A stretch of DNA of 64,000 nt from Hygrophila difformis (taxonomy: Eukaryota; Streptophyta; Magnoliopsida; Lamiales; Acanthaceae), in NCBI GenBank assembly GCA_030278955.1, contig JAOANR010000004.1, forward strand, positions 16,294,428-16,358,427. The letters run 5' to 3'. This document shows positions 10,101 through 21,304 of this stretch, in pieces. How positions within the stretch are numbered: the stretch's first letter is position 1; each line of letters begins with the position of its first letter. The notes beneath the pieces were generated by a model that was not told where the DNA came from, did no database searches, and worked only from the letters and a program-made list of their open reading frames with translations. A program made the translations under genes and the position numbers.

Positions 10101-12449
10101 GTGCAAAGCAAACAAGCAGAAATAGCTTATGCTCCTGAAATTGAGCGTACTCTTAGAGCTATTAGATTAGGGAAACGTAGGAGACCTGCTCAGTTGGAAA
10201 TTTTAATTAATTCATCCTATGATGAAGAAGACTATTCTCCAACGACTGGAGTTTCAACAATTCAAACTAATCAATTAGTTGCTCAGTTCAATAGGTTAAA
10301 CATGGCAGCAAATAACGATAATAATCAGGGTAATAATGGAGGTAACGGTGGTGATTTGGAGCATGATGATCAAGCTGAAATGACCATTGAAGAACACTTA
10401 CAAGGAACTAGTGGAAATCTGCTTAATAGAACTCCAAGGCCAGATGTAGATGCATTAAGCTTTACCCTTCAGCCTGAACTAATCACAATGGTTCAAGCTA
10501 ATCAATATAATGGAGCACCTACTAATGATGCTGTAGAACACATAAGAAATTTTCTGGACTATTGTGACACAGTGAAATAAATGGTGTTACTAGTGATGAA
10601 ATTAAGTTGAGATTGTTCACATTTTCACTCAGAGATAAAGCTAAGACTTGGTATAATTCACTTCAATTAAGGGATGTTACTACTTGGGATAAAATGTTAG
10701 AAGCTTTCTTAGAACAATTCTTCCCACCATCCAAGGTTATTGAATTGCAAGAAAAAATCAAAGAATTTGTGCAAGATGAGGGTGAAACTTTACTTGAATC
10801 ATGGGATAGATACAACACTCTGTTGGCGAGATGTCCAAATCATGGCTTTGAAGATTGGCAGCAGATGCACTTCTTTTACAATGGACTGATTGATCATTGG
10901 AGGAATTTGTTGGATGCAGCAGGTGGAGATTCTTTTCTATCTATAGGACCATCTAGAGCTAAGGAAATCATAGAGAAAAAGATTTCTAACATGAAAAAAT
11001 TTCTTGGTAAGAAAAATGCTAGAAATAAAACAAAAGGAGGAATCTATGAGGTAGAAAAGGCATTTGCTATAGATTCTAAGTTAGATGCTTTGATGAAGGA
11101 GGTTTCTACGCTTAAGAAAGGTCAAGCTAAAGTTGTGAGATGCGGTATTTGTCATGGACCTCACGAGTCATCAGCCTGTCACCTGCTCGATCAAGGACTT
11201 CAAGAGACTATGCAGTGTGAGGGGACTGAGGAGCAAGTGGAAGATGTGAACTATATGGGAAATAGGCAGCAAAACTACAACCAAAACCGTCCTCAAAACT
11301 AAAATTTCTATCCAAACCAAAATTCTCAATTTCAACAAAACACCTATCCACAAAACAACCGTCAACCTTACCCACAAAACCAAAATCAGAATTACCCAAA
11401 TCAAAATCAAAATCAAAATTTTCAAAACCAGAACCAGAACCAAAACTTTAATCAAAACAGAAATCAAAATCAACCTTTTTACCCTAACCAACAGTCTAGG
11501 AACTTTCAACCTCAACAACAGCTGCAATAAAACCAAGGAAATGATGAGGTCAATTTAAAAGAGTTAATGAACACAATCGTGTCTCAACAACAAACAAATT
11601 CAGCAAATGCAAGCCTCAATGAGAAATTTAGAAGTTCAAGTTGGTCAAATTGCTAGGGATACCTCAAATAGACAGCAAGGAACACTACCAAGCATGCCTG
11701 ATCCTAATCCAAAAGAGCAATGTAAAGCAATCACTTTAAGGAATAAAAAGGATCTGCCTAATCCTTACCCTACCTTAGATGATCCAGAGGTTTTAGCTAA
11801 TGCTGTAGATTATCAGAGTGAGGATACAGAGGAAGAAAGTCAGCATAAAAACACTGATGAGCCTAAGGAGAGTGAGAAACTTAGAGTTGAACAGGGTAAG
11901 GATAAGGGAAAGTCTACTGTCCCAGTCAAGCCGTATCAGCCACCTATTCCATATCCACAGCGTCTTAAAAAGGCTAAGGTAGATAAAGATTATGCTAAAT
12001 TCTTAGAAGTTTTTAAGAATTTAAGAATTGATATTCCTTTTTCTAATGCCATTGCACAGATGCCCGTGTATGCTAAGTTCTTAAAAGAAATTCTATCAAA
12101 AAAGAGGAGTGTTGATGATGAAGAGAAAGTGCCACTGACAGGGGAATGCAGTGCAATCTTACAAAGAAGGCAACCTATTAAACAAAAAGATCCTGGGAGT
12201 TATACTATTCCGTGCATTATTGGCACTAAAGAATTCAATAAAGCTCTGTGTGATCTCGGGTCTAGTATTAATCTGATGCCTTTACATGTCTTTAGAGAAC
12301 TAGGGGTAGGAGTTGTGAAGCCTAATAGGATACAGCTACAGCTTGCTGATAGGTCTATTAGGACTCCTTTAGGCATTGTAGAAGACGTTCCTGTTCAAGT
12401 AGAGAGCTTCATCTTCCCTGTCGACTTTGTTGTTCTTGATATGGAAAAA
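10101..12449 (+). pseudogene. Decayed Gag-protease of the Athila-like element
   Basis: Gag-like coding sequence starts near 10101 and continues in pieces. It is interrupted by a frameshift/stop at 10578-10580, stops near 11300 and 11527, and a frame change near 11600. The central gag domain (10607-11110) has the Athila hallmark of FYNGL followed by LLDAAGGDSF. A zinc-knuckle remnant (CGICHGPHESSACH) and a long Asn/Gln-rich linker follow. The last segment (11607-12449) carries the aspartic protease with CDLGSSINLMP, where Asp-Leu-Gly replaces the usual Asp-Ser/Thr-Gly, as in Athila relatives. The frame ends abruptly after FVVLDMEK, which marks the deletion junction where RT should begin. Confidence 0.83.
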
Positions 12450-12456
12450 GCTTCAG

Positions 12457-12711
12457 GATGCGCCGCACCTTCTTGGTGGCGCATAAAATGCTCTCCAGGC
12501 GCCACTTTTTGCGCCGCGGGCTGAATTTTAGGAAATTGTCAGAATGCACCGCACCTTCTTGGCGGCGCCGAAAAACACCTCGGAGCGCCACAAAATGCGC
12601 CATTATCAAAAATTCGGAAAATCTTCGTATGCGCCGCAGCTCCTTGTTGGCGCCGAAAACCTCTTCCGAGCGCCACTTTTGCGCCACAGTCGCGGTTGGG
12701 CATTTTTCTAA
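12457..12711 (+). repeat. Three 85-bp GC-rich tandem repeats with GGCGCC cores
   Basis: Three imperfect copies start at 12457, 12542 and 12627, each 85 bases long. Each copy opens with an ATGCGCCGCACC-like box, then a TTGGNGGCGCC box, a GAGCGCCAC box and a GCGCC box. The boxes are partly self-complementary, so each unit could fold into a hairpin. The array lies between the truncated protease and the mapped start of the 3' LTR homology. It may be the real beginning of the 3' LTR, since the 5' copy is cut at 8648, or an internal repeat. Confidence 0.85.
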
Positions 12712-12724
12712 CCTCCCGAACTCG

Positions 12725-14047
12725 GTTTTAAACACCGTTTTTCATCATTTCTTCATACACAGACTTACCATTTTCGACAGAAACTCTCTGAAAACACATT
12801 CCAATGGGAGAAGAAGGCCAGAAACACAAAATCAAGCCGGAGGAATGCTTCAAGAACGCAGTTCTGGGCGTGTTCTTCCTATTCTAGGTGTTGCCTTTCT
12901 TTTTCTTGCTTTGTAATGAATTGAATTTGCCTCTAAATGTAATCTGCTATCATGTTTTTAATTTGTAGACGGATTTCTGTATTGTTCGTGTTAAGAGTGA
13001 TCTAGAACGGGAGTTCAGAATCACTTTTGAAGTATGAATTTATGTTTTATGGAAGCAATATAATTTATCAATGTTTCAAGTGTTGAATCTGGATTAATCT
13101 GTTATGGTATGTGAATCTGTATTAGAATGATATGTTAGATGCCTACAAAATGATCGACATTCTGTGTTTTACCAAATCTGCTATTCAAATTAATAATCTG
13201 CTAAAGCTTTGAATGGACCGATCAATCTGTATTATCTATTTTTAGCAATCTGGCATTAATTCTAATCTATCTGCATTTTAATATTATTAATTTAATCCAG
13301 TTTACCATGTTTTATTATTATTTTACCATAATTGTTAAATTATTTACAATGTTCTGCATAATTAAATGTTAGAATCCAATTATGTGATTTCTGCTTTGCT
13401 AAATCGGGAGATAAAAAGTAGAATTAATATTTTAGTACCGGAATTGGGAATAAATTACATTATAAATGGATTCTGGCATGTGCACAATGATTTGGGAAAT
13501 GAAAAGTGTCTTTTAATTGCTATAGGAAAATTTGTATGCTTGGGAAAGACTCAAATTTAGGCCTAGAATAATGATTGCAGAATGTTAGATAATTTAATCA
13601 GCTTCCATGGAATCCGTTTAAGCATAATTTGAACTGTAGAAGATTACAATATTTTTAATCTTTATAAAATAATTAATTTTAAGAAATTGATCTTTTTATA
13701 CATTGAAAAATGCTAAATCAATATGCAATTTCTATTTTATATAAAGATGGCAATATTTAAAATATTACAAGCATCTCCCATTTATATTTTTATTAATTAT
13801 AATTTTAATTTGCTTTATTTTAAAATTTAATGTCACTATTTTTAATTTAATCACCATTAGAATTAATCAAACTCTTTTTAAATATATAAAAATATAATTA
13901 ATGAACTTAAGAACAATTAAAATTTTTCTCCGGAATGAAATAATATTCTGATATTCCTTGTGGTTCGACCCGGTATTCACCGGTTTTTATTACTTGATGA
14001 CAACCATCCGCTTGTGGTAAAATATGAGTAGTGAAAATCACCTATCA
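12725..14047 (+). repeat. 3' LTR of the Athila-like element
   Basis: Direct repeat of 8648-9969 including the same ending (TATCA against CATCA). The left edge given is where homology to the 5' copy begins. The LTR may extend further left into the 85-bp array. Confidence 0.87.
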
Positions 14048-14890
14048 ACCTCCCAACAATGGGATTTGTGCTCTATATACTTTTGAAAGCTACGAAGAAA
14101 TTTCCAACTGATTGATAAAAATAACATCATGAATTCTGCTCCAATTATATTTCCTCCCAACAATGGGATTTGTGTTCAGAACTCTCGAGCATTGTTTAAG
14201 TATCCACTTGGAATGTATTTCAGTGCTAAAGATAATGAGGAGATGATGTTTACTTAACTGGCCTTCATAGCAGGTGGTTCATAAAAATGAAATGACATTC
14301 ATTTTAAGTAGCATGAATTGCTTGCCATCTCTACCAACATTATTGTTTGGGAGTGAACACGGTTATGGAACTTCCAACAGGTAGTTCATCGGAACAAAAT
14401 GTTTGTTATTCATATTTTGACAGCTGCCTAGACATTACATAGCAATATATATTTTAGGTTTTTACTTTATTGGCATTGCACATTAAATATTTCTCTTTGT
14501 TGCTCTCCTTGCTCCACTACCCAAGGTTGATCACAATCATACCTTCAGTTCCACTATTTTCCTACAAACCCTTACATAAATTCGACTAACTATTGCATAA
14601 AAACTAAATATTGGACCATAAAAAATCATTACATATAATTTTATATACATATATAAAGCAATGTAGGGCCAAAAACAAACTTTTCGGTAATTAAATAATA
14701 AATATTTGATTATAAAGAATACCGATTATTCAAATAAACAATGCATATATATTTTGTATGTATGTAAGTATATTGCATTGTTTAGTAACTAAATAATTAA
14801 CTAGTTTGTGGATGCGATTGATTAATATACATTTTAAACATAACAATACTAATTAAATTAATAAATTATTAATTTTATTTATAAAAAAAT

Positions 14891-14927
14891 GACCGCCAGT
14901 GCGCAACGCGCGGGCAAAAATACTAGT
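14891..14927 (+). mobile_element. Possible Helitron 3' terminus
   Basis: A GC-rich, imperfectly self-complementary stretch (GCGCAACGCGCGGGC) is followed by an A-rich spacer and ends in CTAGT. This is the arrangement of plant Helitron 3' ends: a short hairpin about 10 bases before CTRR and insertion next to a T. No 5' end (TC start) was identified, so the element cannot be delimited. Confidence 0.4.
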
Positions 14928-14929
14928 AC

Positions 14930-15006
<77 letters not shown>
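14930..15006. repeat. TAA/TTA trinucleotide microsatellite
   Basis: An uninterrupted run of about 25 AAT/TAA units. The Ile-rich frame over it is an artefact. Confidence 0.97.
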
Positions 15007-15335
15007 TACCCTGTAATTAACAATAATAGCAACTATGCCGACCTGATAGGCCTAGCTAATAGGTTTTTTTATAAAGTTCTGGACCTATTTAGCTAAATAG
15101 GCTTTCAAAAAATCCTAAGCATAGCCTATTCATAAAAAAAATCTGGTCTGACATAGTGTTCGGTAGACTAGGTCATAGACCCATGTCAGGGTAGACGCAG
15201 AGTGTTTGAGGTGCGCATAAAAAATCCTAAGCATAACCTCATGTAATCCAAAAAGATTATATTCTCATTTTACAAACTCATATAAGTTCAACATCAGTGC
15301 GCATATAAGTTTAACACCCGTGCAATGTGGCAGAC

Positions 15336-15600
15336 CACTACAAGAAAATTGATGTTTACCGACCGCAATTACCGACCGACATGATGCGGGTCGGATTTAC
15401 TGACCGCATTACCGACCGCATCATGTCGGTCGGTAACTTAGAGCCGTTATGGGGGGGCCGGGATACGGGCGACCAGTTTCCCGACCCCATGTCAGGCGGT
15501 CGGTATTACCGACCGCAATCACCGACTGACCTACATACGGGTCGTATCCACCGACCGCGTTACCGACCGCTCGTACCTACTGCACGAGCGGTCGGTAAAC
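15336..15600. repeat. Left subterminal repeat region of the CACTA element
   Basis: Dense direct and inverted copies of ACCGACCGC and its complement GGTCGGTAA begin right after the terminal repeat. Such arrays bind the TNPA-type protein in characterised CACTA elements (established knowledge). Binding here is inferred. Confidence 0.88.
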
Positions 15601-15649
15601 TAGGGATTAATCTTCCCCATCGTGCTGTTACAGCCATTTCCCCATTTTT

Positions 15650-16819
15650 TACTCAAACAAACTACAGCGGCCCTTTCACCGCCCACTTCCGATCACCGGC
15701 GTCCCGACCACCACCATCGTCCTCTCCGACCACCGCCGGCAGCCGACCACCCCTCTCGAATACCCGCCCTCGCCGACCCACGGACATACGACTCGAGTGC
15801 CATCGACAGCCACCTCTCCGGCAACCACGCGGGCGCTACCGCAACCACCGGCCAGCCTCCGTCCCGCCACGACCGAGCTCCCTCTGCCGTCCTCCACCTG
15901 CGCCTCCAGCCCCTGCCGCCCCTGCCCGACTACACCCCCTGCCGCCCCTGCCACCACTTCCCGCCACCCCTGCCGCCGCCCTTGCCGCCACTGCCGCCCC
16001 TGGCCGCCTACAGCCCCCCTTCCATTCGAGCCACACATTCGAGGTACGTTTATTGCAACTCGTTTGAAGAATTTCCACATTCGATTACATGTTTGGTCTT
16101 TAGTAGTCATTCGATTGGTATTGTGGTTTTTTGTTAAATTCGATTATCTTATTATGTTATTCATTCGGTGAATAATTGTTATGCCTATTCTCTTCACACC
16201 TAAAAATAAAGGATTAATATTCTCAAAACCATTTATATGTGTTGATTATCTTTAACCGACAAGAATTAAGTAATTTTAGTATGTTGGAAGCTGTCATGAC
16301 CTGTTTTGGGGTATTACAAATTAAATATTTGGTGTCTTCACTGTCTAATGGCGTAATTAGAGTCCTCGAGTCGAGTAGATGAATTTACTATGTGTTATGC
16401 TCTATTTGGACTTTGTTTGTGAATGATATGGCCATTGGAAGTGTTTGTGTGATTGGAGTCATTATGTTGGAAAATTGGTAGAATGTGCGAGCAATTAGTT
16501 TAAGGTCACGTTGAATTAATTCTTTCATTTAAATTAATATTATTGGTGCACTTTGTGAAATTGATTTTGAAATGTAGTTATTAAAACGTAGTTATTATTA
16601 TGGACAACAATGAAATTGATTTTGACTTCTGATATTAGAAAGTTTGGTACCGATTTGGAATGTTGGTTATGAAGAGGCATTCAACTTTTAGCAATTTAAA
16701 TGGATTGCCTAAGTTTTAATGAAATTGAATAAGTATTTAATAACTACACCAAACAACCTAAAACAAAGTATTGATTAAAATGATTTCTCTTAAGTGGCCT
16801 AGTGCCATATTTGTAGGTG
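15650..16819 (+). other. GC-rich leader exon and intron of the CACTA transposase gene (inferred)
   Basis: 15650-16039 is very C-rich and reads as low-complexity Pro/Ala/Arg/Thr in every frame on both strands, so no protein is called. A good donor (CGAG then GTACG) lies at 16039/16040 and an acceptor (TTTGTAG) at 16816, four bases before the transposase ATG. This suggests a 5' untranslated exon plus an AT-rich intron of about 0.78 kb. Confidence 0.5.
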
Positions 16820-19353
16820 ATGGACTGTAGTTGGATGTACCGCTCCCGTTGGGAGATTGGAGTACTTACATCCGAATTCATTAACAGAGTAGAATCGTTC
16901 TTGTGTATATGTCATCGAAACCCAAACGTCGATAGGGCCCAGGGAAAAATAAGGTGTCCGTGTAAGCAGTGTAGGAATAAATGTTATCTACCTGATGATG
17001 ACATCAAGTATCATCATCAATGCAATGGGTTTGTCCACAATTACGAAAGGTGGACGTGTCACGGAGAGCCACACCAATTTACTCCGTACTAAGATACCGA
17101 TGCGGGCAACTCTTCAGTGTCTGTACATGAAAATGATTACATACAAATGGTGTGCGATGGAATGGGAATTGGTATTCCCGAGACAACACCAACCGAGCAA
17201 GGTGAGGAACCTAGGGCACCGGAGGAACCTAACCCCGAAGAGAGCTTGTTCTACCGTATGTTGGCGGCCGCCGACAAGGATTTGTGGCCTGGATGCAAGA
17301 AAATGACCCTCCTGTCAAGAATTGCTAGGTTATTAAATCTTAAAGCCGAGCACAACCTATCGGAGAGGTGCTTCGATACATTGTGCCAACTGATAATTGA
17401 TACACTGCCCGAAGATAATGCTATGGTTAAGAACTTTTACGAGGTGAAGAAACTACTAGAGGGATTAGGGCTTCCTGTTGAGAAAATTGATTGTTGTTTT
17501 AAGGGGTGCATGTTATTTTGGCAGGAGGATGCCGTATTAGACAAGTGCAAGTTCTGTGACGAGCCTCGTTATAGGGAAACAAATTCTAATTCACGGATTG
17601 GACGGAAATACATGTTATATTTCCCACTTAAGAATAGATTGAAAAGGTTGTATGCATCGGAAAGCGACTACACAAGATATGTCATGGCATGTTGGACACG
17701 TTCATGAGAGGGATGGGGAGATGTGTCATCCTTGCGACTCGAAGGCATGAAAGCAATTTGATATAACTCATCCAGAATTTGCATCCGAGGGACGGAACGT
17801 TCGATTAGGCTTATGCACGGATGGTTTCCAACCATTTGGTCAGTCTGGGTCCCAATATTTGTGTTGGCCAGTTATTTTAATCCCTTACAACCTCCCTCCC
17901 GATATGTGCATGAAAGATGAATACATGTTTTTGACATACATTATTCTCGGGAGATCAAGTCCGAAACAGGGGATTGATGTCTACATGCAGCCCTTAATAG
18001 CAGAGCTATTGGAATTGTGGGAAGTGGGTTTCACAACATACGACAAATTTGCGAAACAGAACTTCCAACTTAAGGCTTCCTTGATGTGGACAATTGGAGG
18101 ATTTCCGTCGTATAGTATGTTGTCTGGATGGAGCACCTATGGAAAAACGGCATGCCCAATATGTATGGAAGAAACGGAATCGATTCGGTTGAAAGAGGGT
18201 GGCAAACAATCACGGTTTGATGCTCACGGGAGGTTCTTGCCTTCGGATCATCCCTTTAGAGTTGATAGGTCGAGATTCACGAAGGATAGGGAGGAGCATA
18301 GATTGCCCCCAAAGTGTAAGAACGGTGAAGAAGTCTTGGAAAACATAGATAGGCATGGTCTCCGTCGTGTAACAGAATATAGAGGAGTTGAAGAGAATAC
18401 AGCAATCAGTAAGACATGTGGTTGGAAGAAAAGGAGTATATTATGGGATCTCCCGTATTGGAAAACAAATTTGGCGCATCATAATTTGGATGTGATGCAC
18501 ATTGAGAAAAATGTGTTCGAAAATGTGTTCAACACAGTAATGGATGTTCAAGGGAAGACGAAGGATAATGCAAAAGCACGAGAGGACATCGTGACCTTAT
18601 GTAATAGGCCAGAACTGTGTCGGGACAGTCGGACCGGCAAATATCCAAAAGCGGTGTATACGTTGGAGAATGATAGACGAAATGTATTCCTAAGATGGGT
18701 ATCAGAGTTAAGATTTCCCGATGGATGTGTATCCAACCTGGGCAAATGTGTAGACATGAACAAGCATAGAATGTTTGGCATGAAAAGTCATGACTGCCAC
18801 ATATTCTTACAGTGTCTACAACAGATAGGATGGCGAGAGCTGCTTCCTAAGAGCGTGTGGGAACCAATAACGGAGCTGAGCAATACTTTCCGGGCCTTGA
18901 CTGCGAAGTCAATTAAGATCGAGGATTTAGACAAATTGGCCAGTGACATTCCTGTCGTGATATGTAAGTTGGAAACAATCTTTCCACCTGCCTTCTTCAA
19001 CTGTATGGAACATCTTCCCATCCATCTACCTCACGAAGCAAGACTTGCCGGCCCCGTTCAATTTAGATGGATGTATCCGTATGAAAGGTATAATTTAAAT
19101 AGTGCAATGTGGTTACACTTTATTCTGAATGTTGTTTCTTTCCCCTATACCAAATTGTGCTTCTATTTAACATTTTAAATATCTCAATCGGTTGAAAAGA
19201 ACTGTGTGGAACAAGGCACACGTTGAAGGTAGCATTTGCAATGCATATACGGTACGGGAGGCATCGATTTTCTGCTCCCATTACTTTGAGAAGCATGTCT
19301 TCACCCGCGGTAAGAATGTGCCAAGGAATGACGATGGAAGCCATATCCCGTAG
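16820..19353 (+). pseudogene. TNP2-type CACTA transposase, broken
   Basis: The sequence begins MDCSWMYRSRW. It carries the N-terminal transposase-associated zinc domain with CPCKQCRNK and HHQCNGF, and continues through the tnp2 catalytic domain (17859-18500, with PYNLPPDMCM and a GKTACPICMEET zinc motif). It then enters the DUF4218-like C-terminal domain (18770-19090, with SHDCHIFLQ and PVQFRWMYPYER). Breaks: an in-frame TAA at 17090-17092, a frameshift and stop near 17705, a further stop near 17748 where Trp is expected, about 90 bases of extra or intronic sequence after MYPYER, and a premature TAG at 19351-19353. The far C-terminus is missing, apparently joined by deletion to the accessory gene. 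Confidence 0.9.
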
Positions 19354-19605
19354 ACGAGCTAGTGGCCCAGAATTGGAGACGGATATAGGAGTCTGCGGCG
19401 TTCAAGGAGAAATCCAAGAGAGGCAAGCTCAACAGACGACGGGGGCAGGAGGGTGCACCGGCTCTCCCCACACATACAACGGGTTCGAAGACATTCCGAG
19501 CCACGAAGGATAAATTGGTATGTTGTACCTATTTAATGTAATTACTTAACTAAATTGATTATTAGTCATCCTTACACAACGTACGACTTAGAATCATCAG
19601 TCCAC

Positions 19606-20191
19606 CGAGCAAAACAGGCCTGTGCATTTACATGAGCTTCACGAGAACACTCACACTAAGAGACATGAGAAGGAGCAGTGGGTAGTCGATAGGTCACGGC
19701 GCCTGCACGTAAGTATTGCACAAATTATAAAACTTAGCCTCATATGTGTACTAGTTTAGTTTGTTGTATCTTGTCTCTGACTTAATTTCCCACTTTAAAT
19801 GAAGGATGAGTTCACTGCAGTTGCTGATCGTCTGACCCAGGACCCCACCATTGGGCCTTAGTTCGATCCAGATCCTATCTTCTACGATGTCGCCGGTGGA
19901 CACGACAGGCGCAATGCCGTATACGGCATAGGATCGTTGGCCCGGTCGCTTAGGCCCGGAGGCGAGGCTGCTTCCACTCCTCTGCCATCATCTTCAGAGT
20001 ATGTGACACAGCAGCAGATGCAGCAGCAATTTGAGCAATTCCAGCAGATTTTCCAGCAAATGGCACAGAGGCAGGAGAGCATGGCCGATCAGATGGAGAG
20101 GTTGCTCGGATCTAGGAGGCCTCGTTCCCCTAGCGACGGAGATGATGACTTTGGAGGCGGCCGGGGAGGAGATGGGCTTGGGGCACATTGA
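19606..20191 (+). pseudogene. C-terminal part of a TNPA/PTTA-type CACTA protein
   Basis: A first exon piece ending at 19708 encodes LHENTHTKRHEK followed by WVVDRSRRLH, which resembles the conserved core of plant PTTA/En/Spm (Transposase_24) proteins. A GTAAGT donor at 19709 and an AG acceptor at 19803-19804 frame a short intron. The next exon (19805-20191) has DPDPIF, then GGHDRRNAVYGIGSLARS, then a Gln/Met-rich coiled-coil tail. An in-frame TAG near 19859 interrupts it. In active elements this protein binds the subterminal repeats. Here only the C-terminal half survives. Confidence 0.75.
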
Positions 20192-20889
20192 CTTTGTCTG
20201 ATGGTTGGAGGGTTAGTATCAAGCGGACAAGTGTTTTTCGTTGGATAGTTTTATTTATGACTTGTTGCACATTCACTTTTTTTGGGATGTTACGTTGTTC
20301 TTTTAAGATTGGATTTGGTTATCATCTTCAATAGTTTGCATTGAGGAATTGTGATTGTAGACTTAATTAGACGAGTTGTTATTATGTTAATATGATGTGT
20401 CCGACATGTGAATGGATTCGGTTGTGGATGAAATTTGGTTGTGTTGGTGATGTAGTAGGACGGAATATATGTTGGTGGTGTTGTTTGTTTTTTTGTTGCA
20501 GCAGGGTGGCTGTGGAAACAGCTATTTCTGTTGCAACCTGTTGTTGGGTGCCGACCGCACGGCCGACCTCAGCTCGGTCGGTAAATCGCTGACCGCAACA
20601 CCGACCAGCGGCGGTCGGTAAACGGCTGGACCATGGGGTCCTGAAATTTGGGTACAGACTGACTATTTGGTCGGCGCAACGGTCGGTAAATTCGCCGACT
20701 AAATTTTGGTCGGGGATTCGGTCGGCAGATTACCGACTGAATCCTTTTGGGTCGGCGGCCGACCACCTACCAAGAGATCACCGACCGACGTGAGCGGTCG
20801 GCGTTGCGGTCGGTAACCCCAAAGACGACCCGTATCCCCTATCTTACCGACTGCATGTGCGGTCGGTAAACGCGAGATTTCTTGTAGTG
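20192..20889. repeat. Right end and subterminal repeats of the CACTA element
   Basis: From about 20550 onward the sequence is rich in GGTCGG/CCGACC words in both orientations and mirrors the left subterminal region. 20192-20550 is likely the 3' untranslated part and is AT-rich. The terminal inverted repeat TTTCTTGTAGTG ends at 20889. Confidence 0.88.
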
Positions 20890-20892
20890 GAC

Positions 20893-21304
20893 GCAGAGTG
20901 TTTGAGGTGGAGGGGGCGAGGATGCGACTAAATAAATTTGCCTTATTTCATCTTTAATTTCCATATGATAACTATCAATTGATTTTCATTTTTTTTTTGT
21001 TATTGCTAATAATGTCACTCTCTTCATCTAATTATACCTAAGTCTATATTTTTAAAGAATATATAACCCTATGTTAAAAAAAGCTCACTAACAAAGAAAT
21101 ATGTTGCATTCTTTTTTCTATTTTTTCCCGTGAATTACCGAAAAATGATTTCTAATATAATTAAATTTATACGATTGTATAAAATATTAATGTCAATGTT
21201 TGAGTTTGAGAGGACAAAATTATATAAAAAGAATTTATAATATAGCTAAAATAAACATAACTATAGGGCGGCAGCCCCAAGCCCCCCAAGCCCCAATGTT
21301 CCGC
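20893..21304. other. AT-rich spacer right of the CACTA element
   Basis: No gene signal. The first 20 bases repeat 15193-15213. A GGGCGGCAGCCCCAAGCCCC segment near 21266 partly resembles, in reverse complement, the left end of the hAT-like element at 25650. It could be the end of a related, truncated element. Confidence 0.45.

Larger units (their letters stand above)
8648..14047 (+). mobile_element. Athila-like LTR retrotransposon lacking RT, RNase H and integrase
   Basis: Two near-identical copies of about 1.32 kb (8648-9969 and 12725-14047) flank an internal region. It has a tRNA-Asp-type primer site and decayed gag-protease of the Athila lineage. After the protease the reading frame runs directly into a GC-rich tandem array and then the 3' LTR. 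The whole RT-RNaseH-integrase block (and any env-like ORF) is absent, so this copy depended on a relative for movement. The 5' LTR is cut at its start by element A, so the full LTR may be longer than 1.32 kb. Confidence 0.85.
14048..15335. other. Anonymous AT-rich intergenic DNA
   Basis: No gene is supported. It contains a 22-bp direct repeat (14049-14070 and 14153-14174), a Helitron-like 3' end (14891-14927) and a TAA microsatellite (14930-15006). A 21-bp word at 15193-15213 is repeated immediately right of the CACTA transposon at 20890. The 14-base word AAAAAATCCTAAGC also occurs twice near 15107 and 15216. Confidence 0.6.
15336..20889 (+). mobile_element. CACTA (En/Spm) DNA transposon, 5.55 kb, inactive
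   Basis: The element starts CACTACAAGAAA and ends TTTCTTGTAGTG. It is flanked by the 3-bp duplication GAC (15333-15335 and 20890-20892), exactly as expected for CACTA elements. Both subterminal regions are packed with ACCGACCGC/GCGGTCGGT words, the usual transposase-binding arrays. Inside are a broken TNP2-type transposase and a C-terminal piece of a TNPA/PTTA-type accessory protein, both on the plus strand. Ends and target site are intact but the coding parts carry stops and frameshifts. It could be moved only by a transposase supplied elsewhere. Confidence 0.96.

Noticed and set aside
12458..12916. Frame of 152 codons across the 85-bp array and 3' LTR
   Set aside because: It reads through tandem repeats into LTR and shares its tail with the frame at 8162-8839 because the LTRs are duplicated.
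15622..16171. Overlapping Pro/Ala/Arg-rich frames up to 246 codons inside the CACTA element
   Set aside because: All frames on both strands are open because the DNA is C-rich, and none shows a domain. It is better explained as a GC-rich leader exon.
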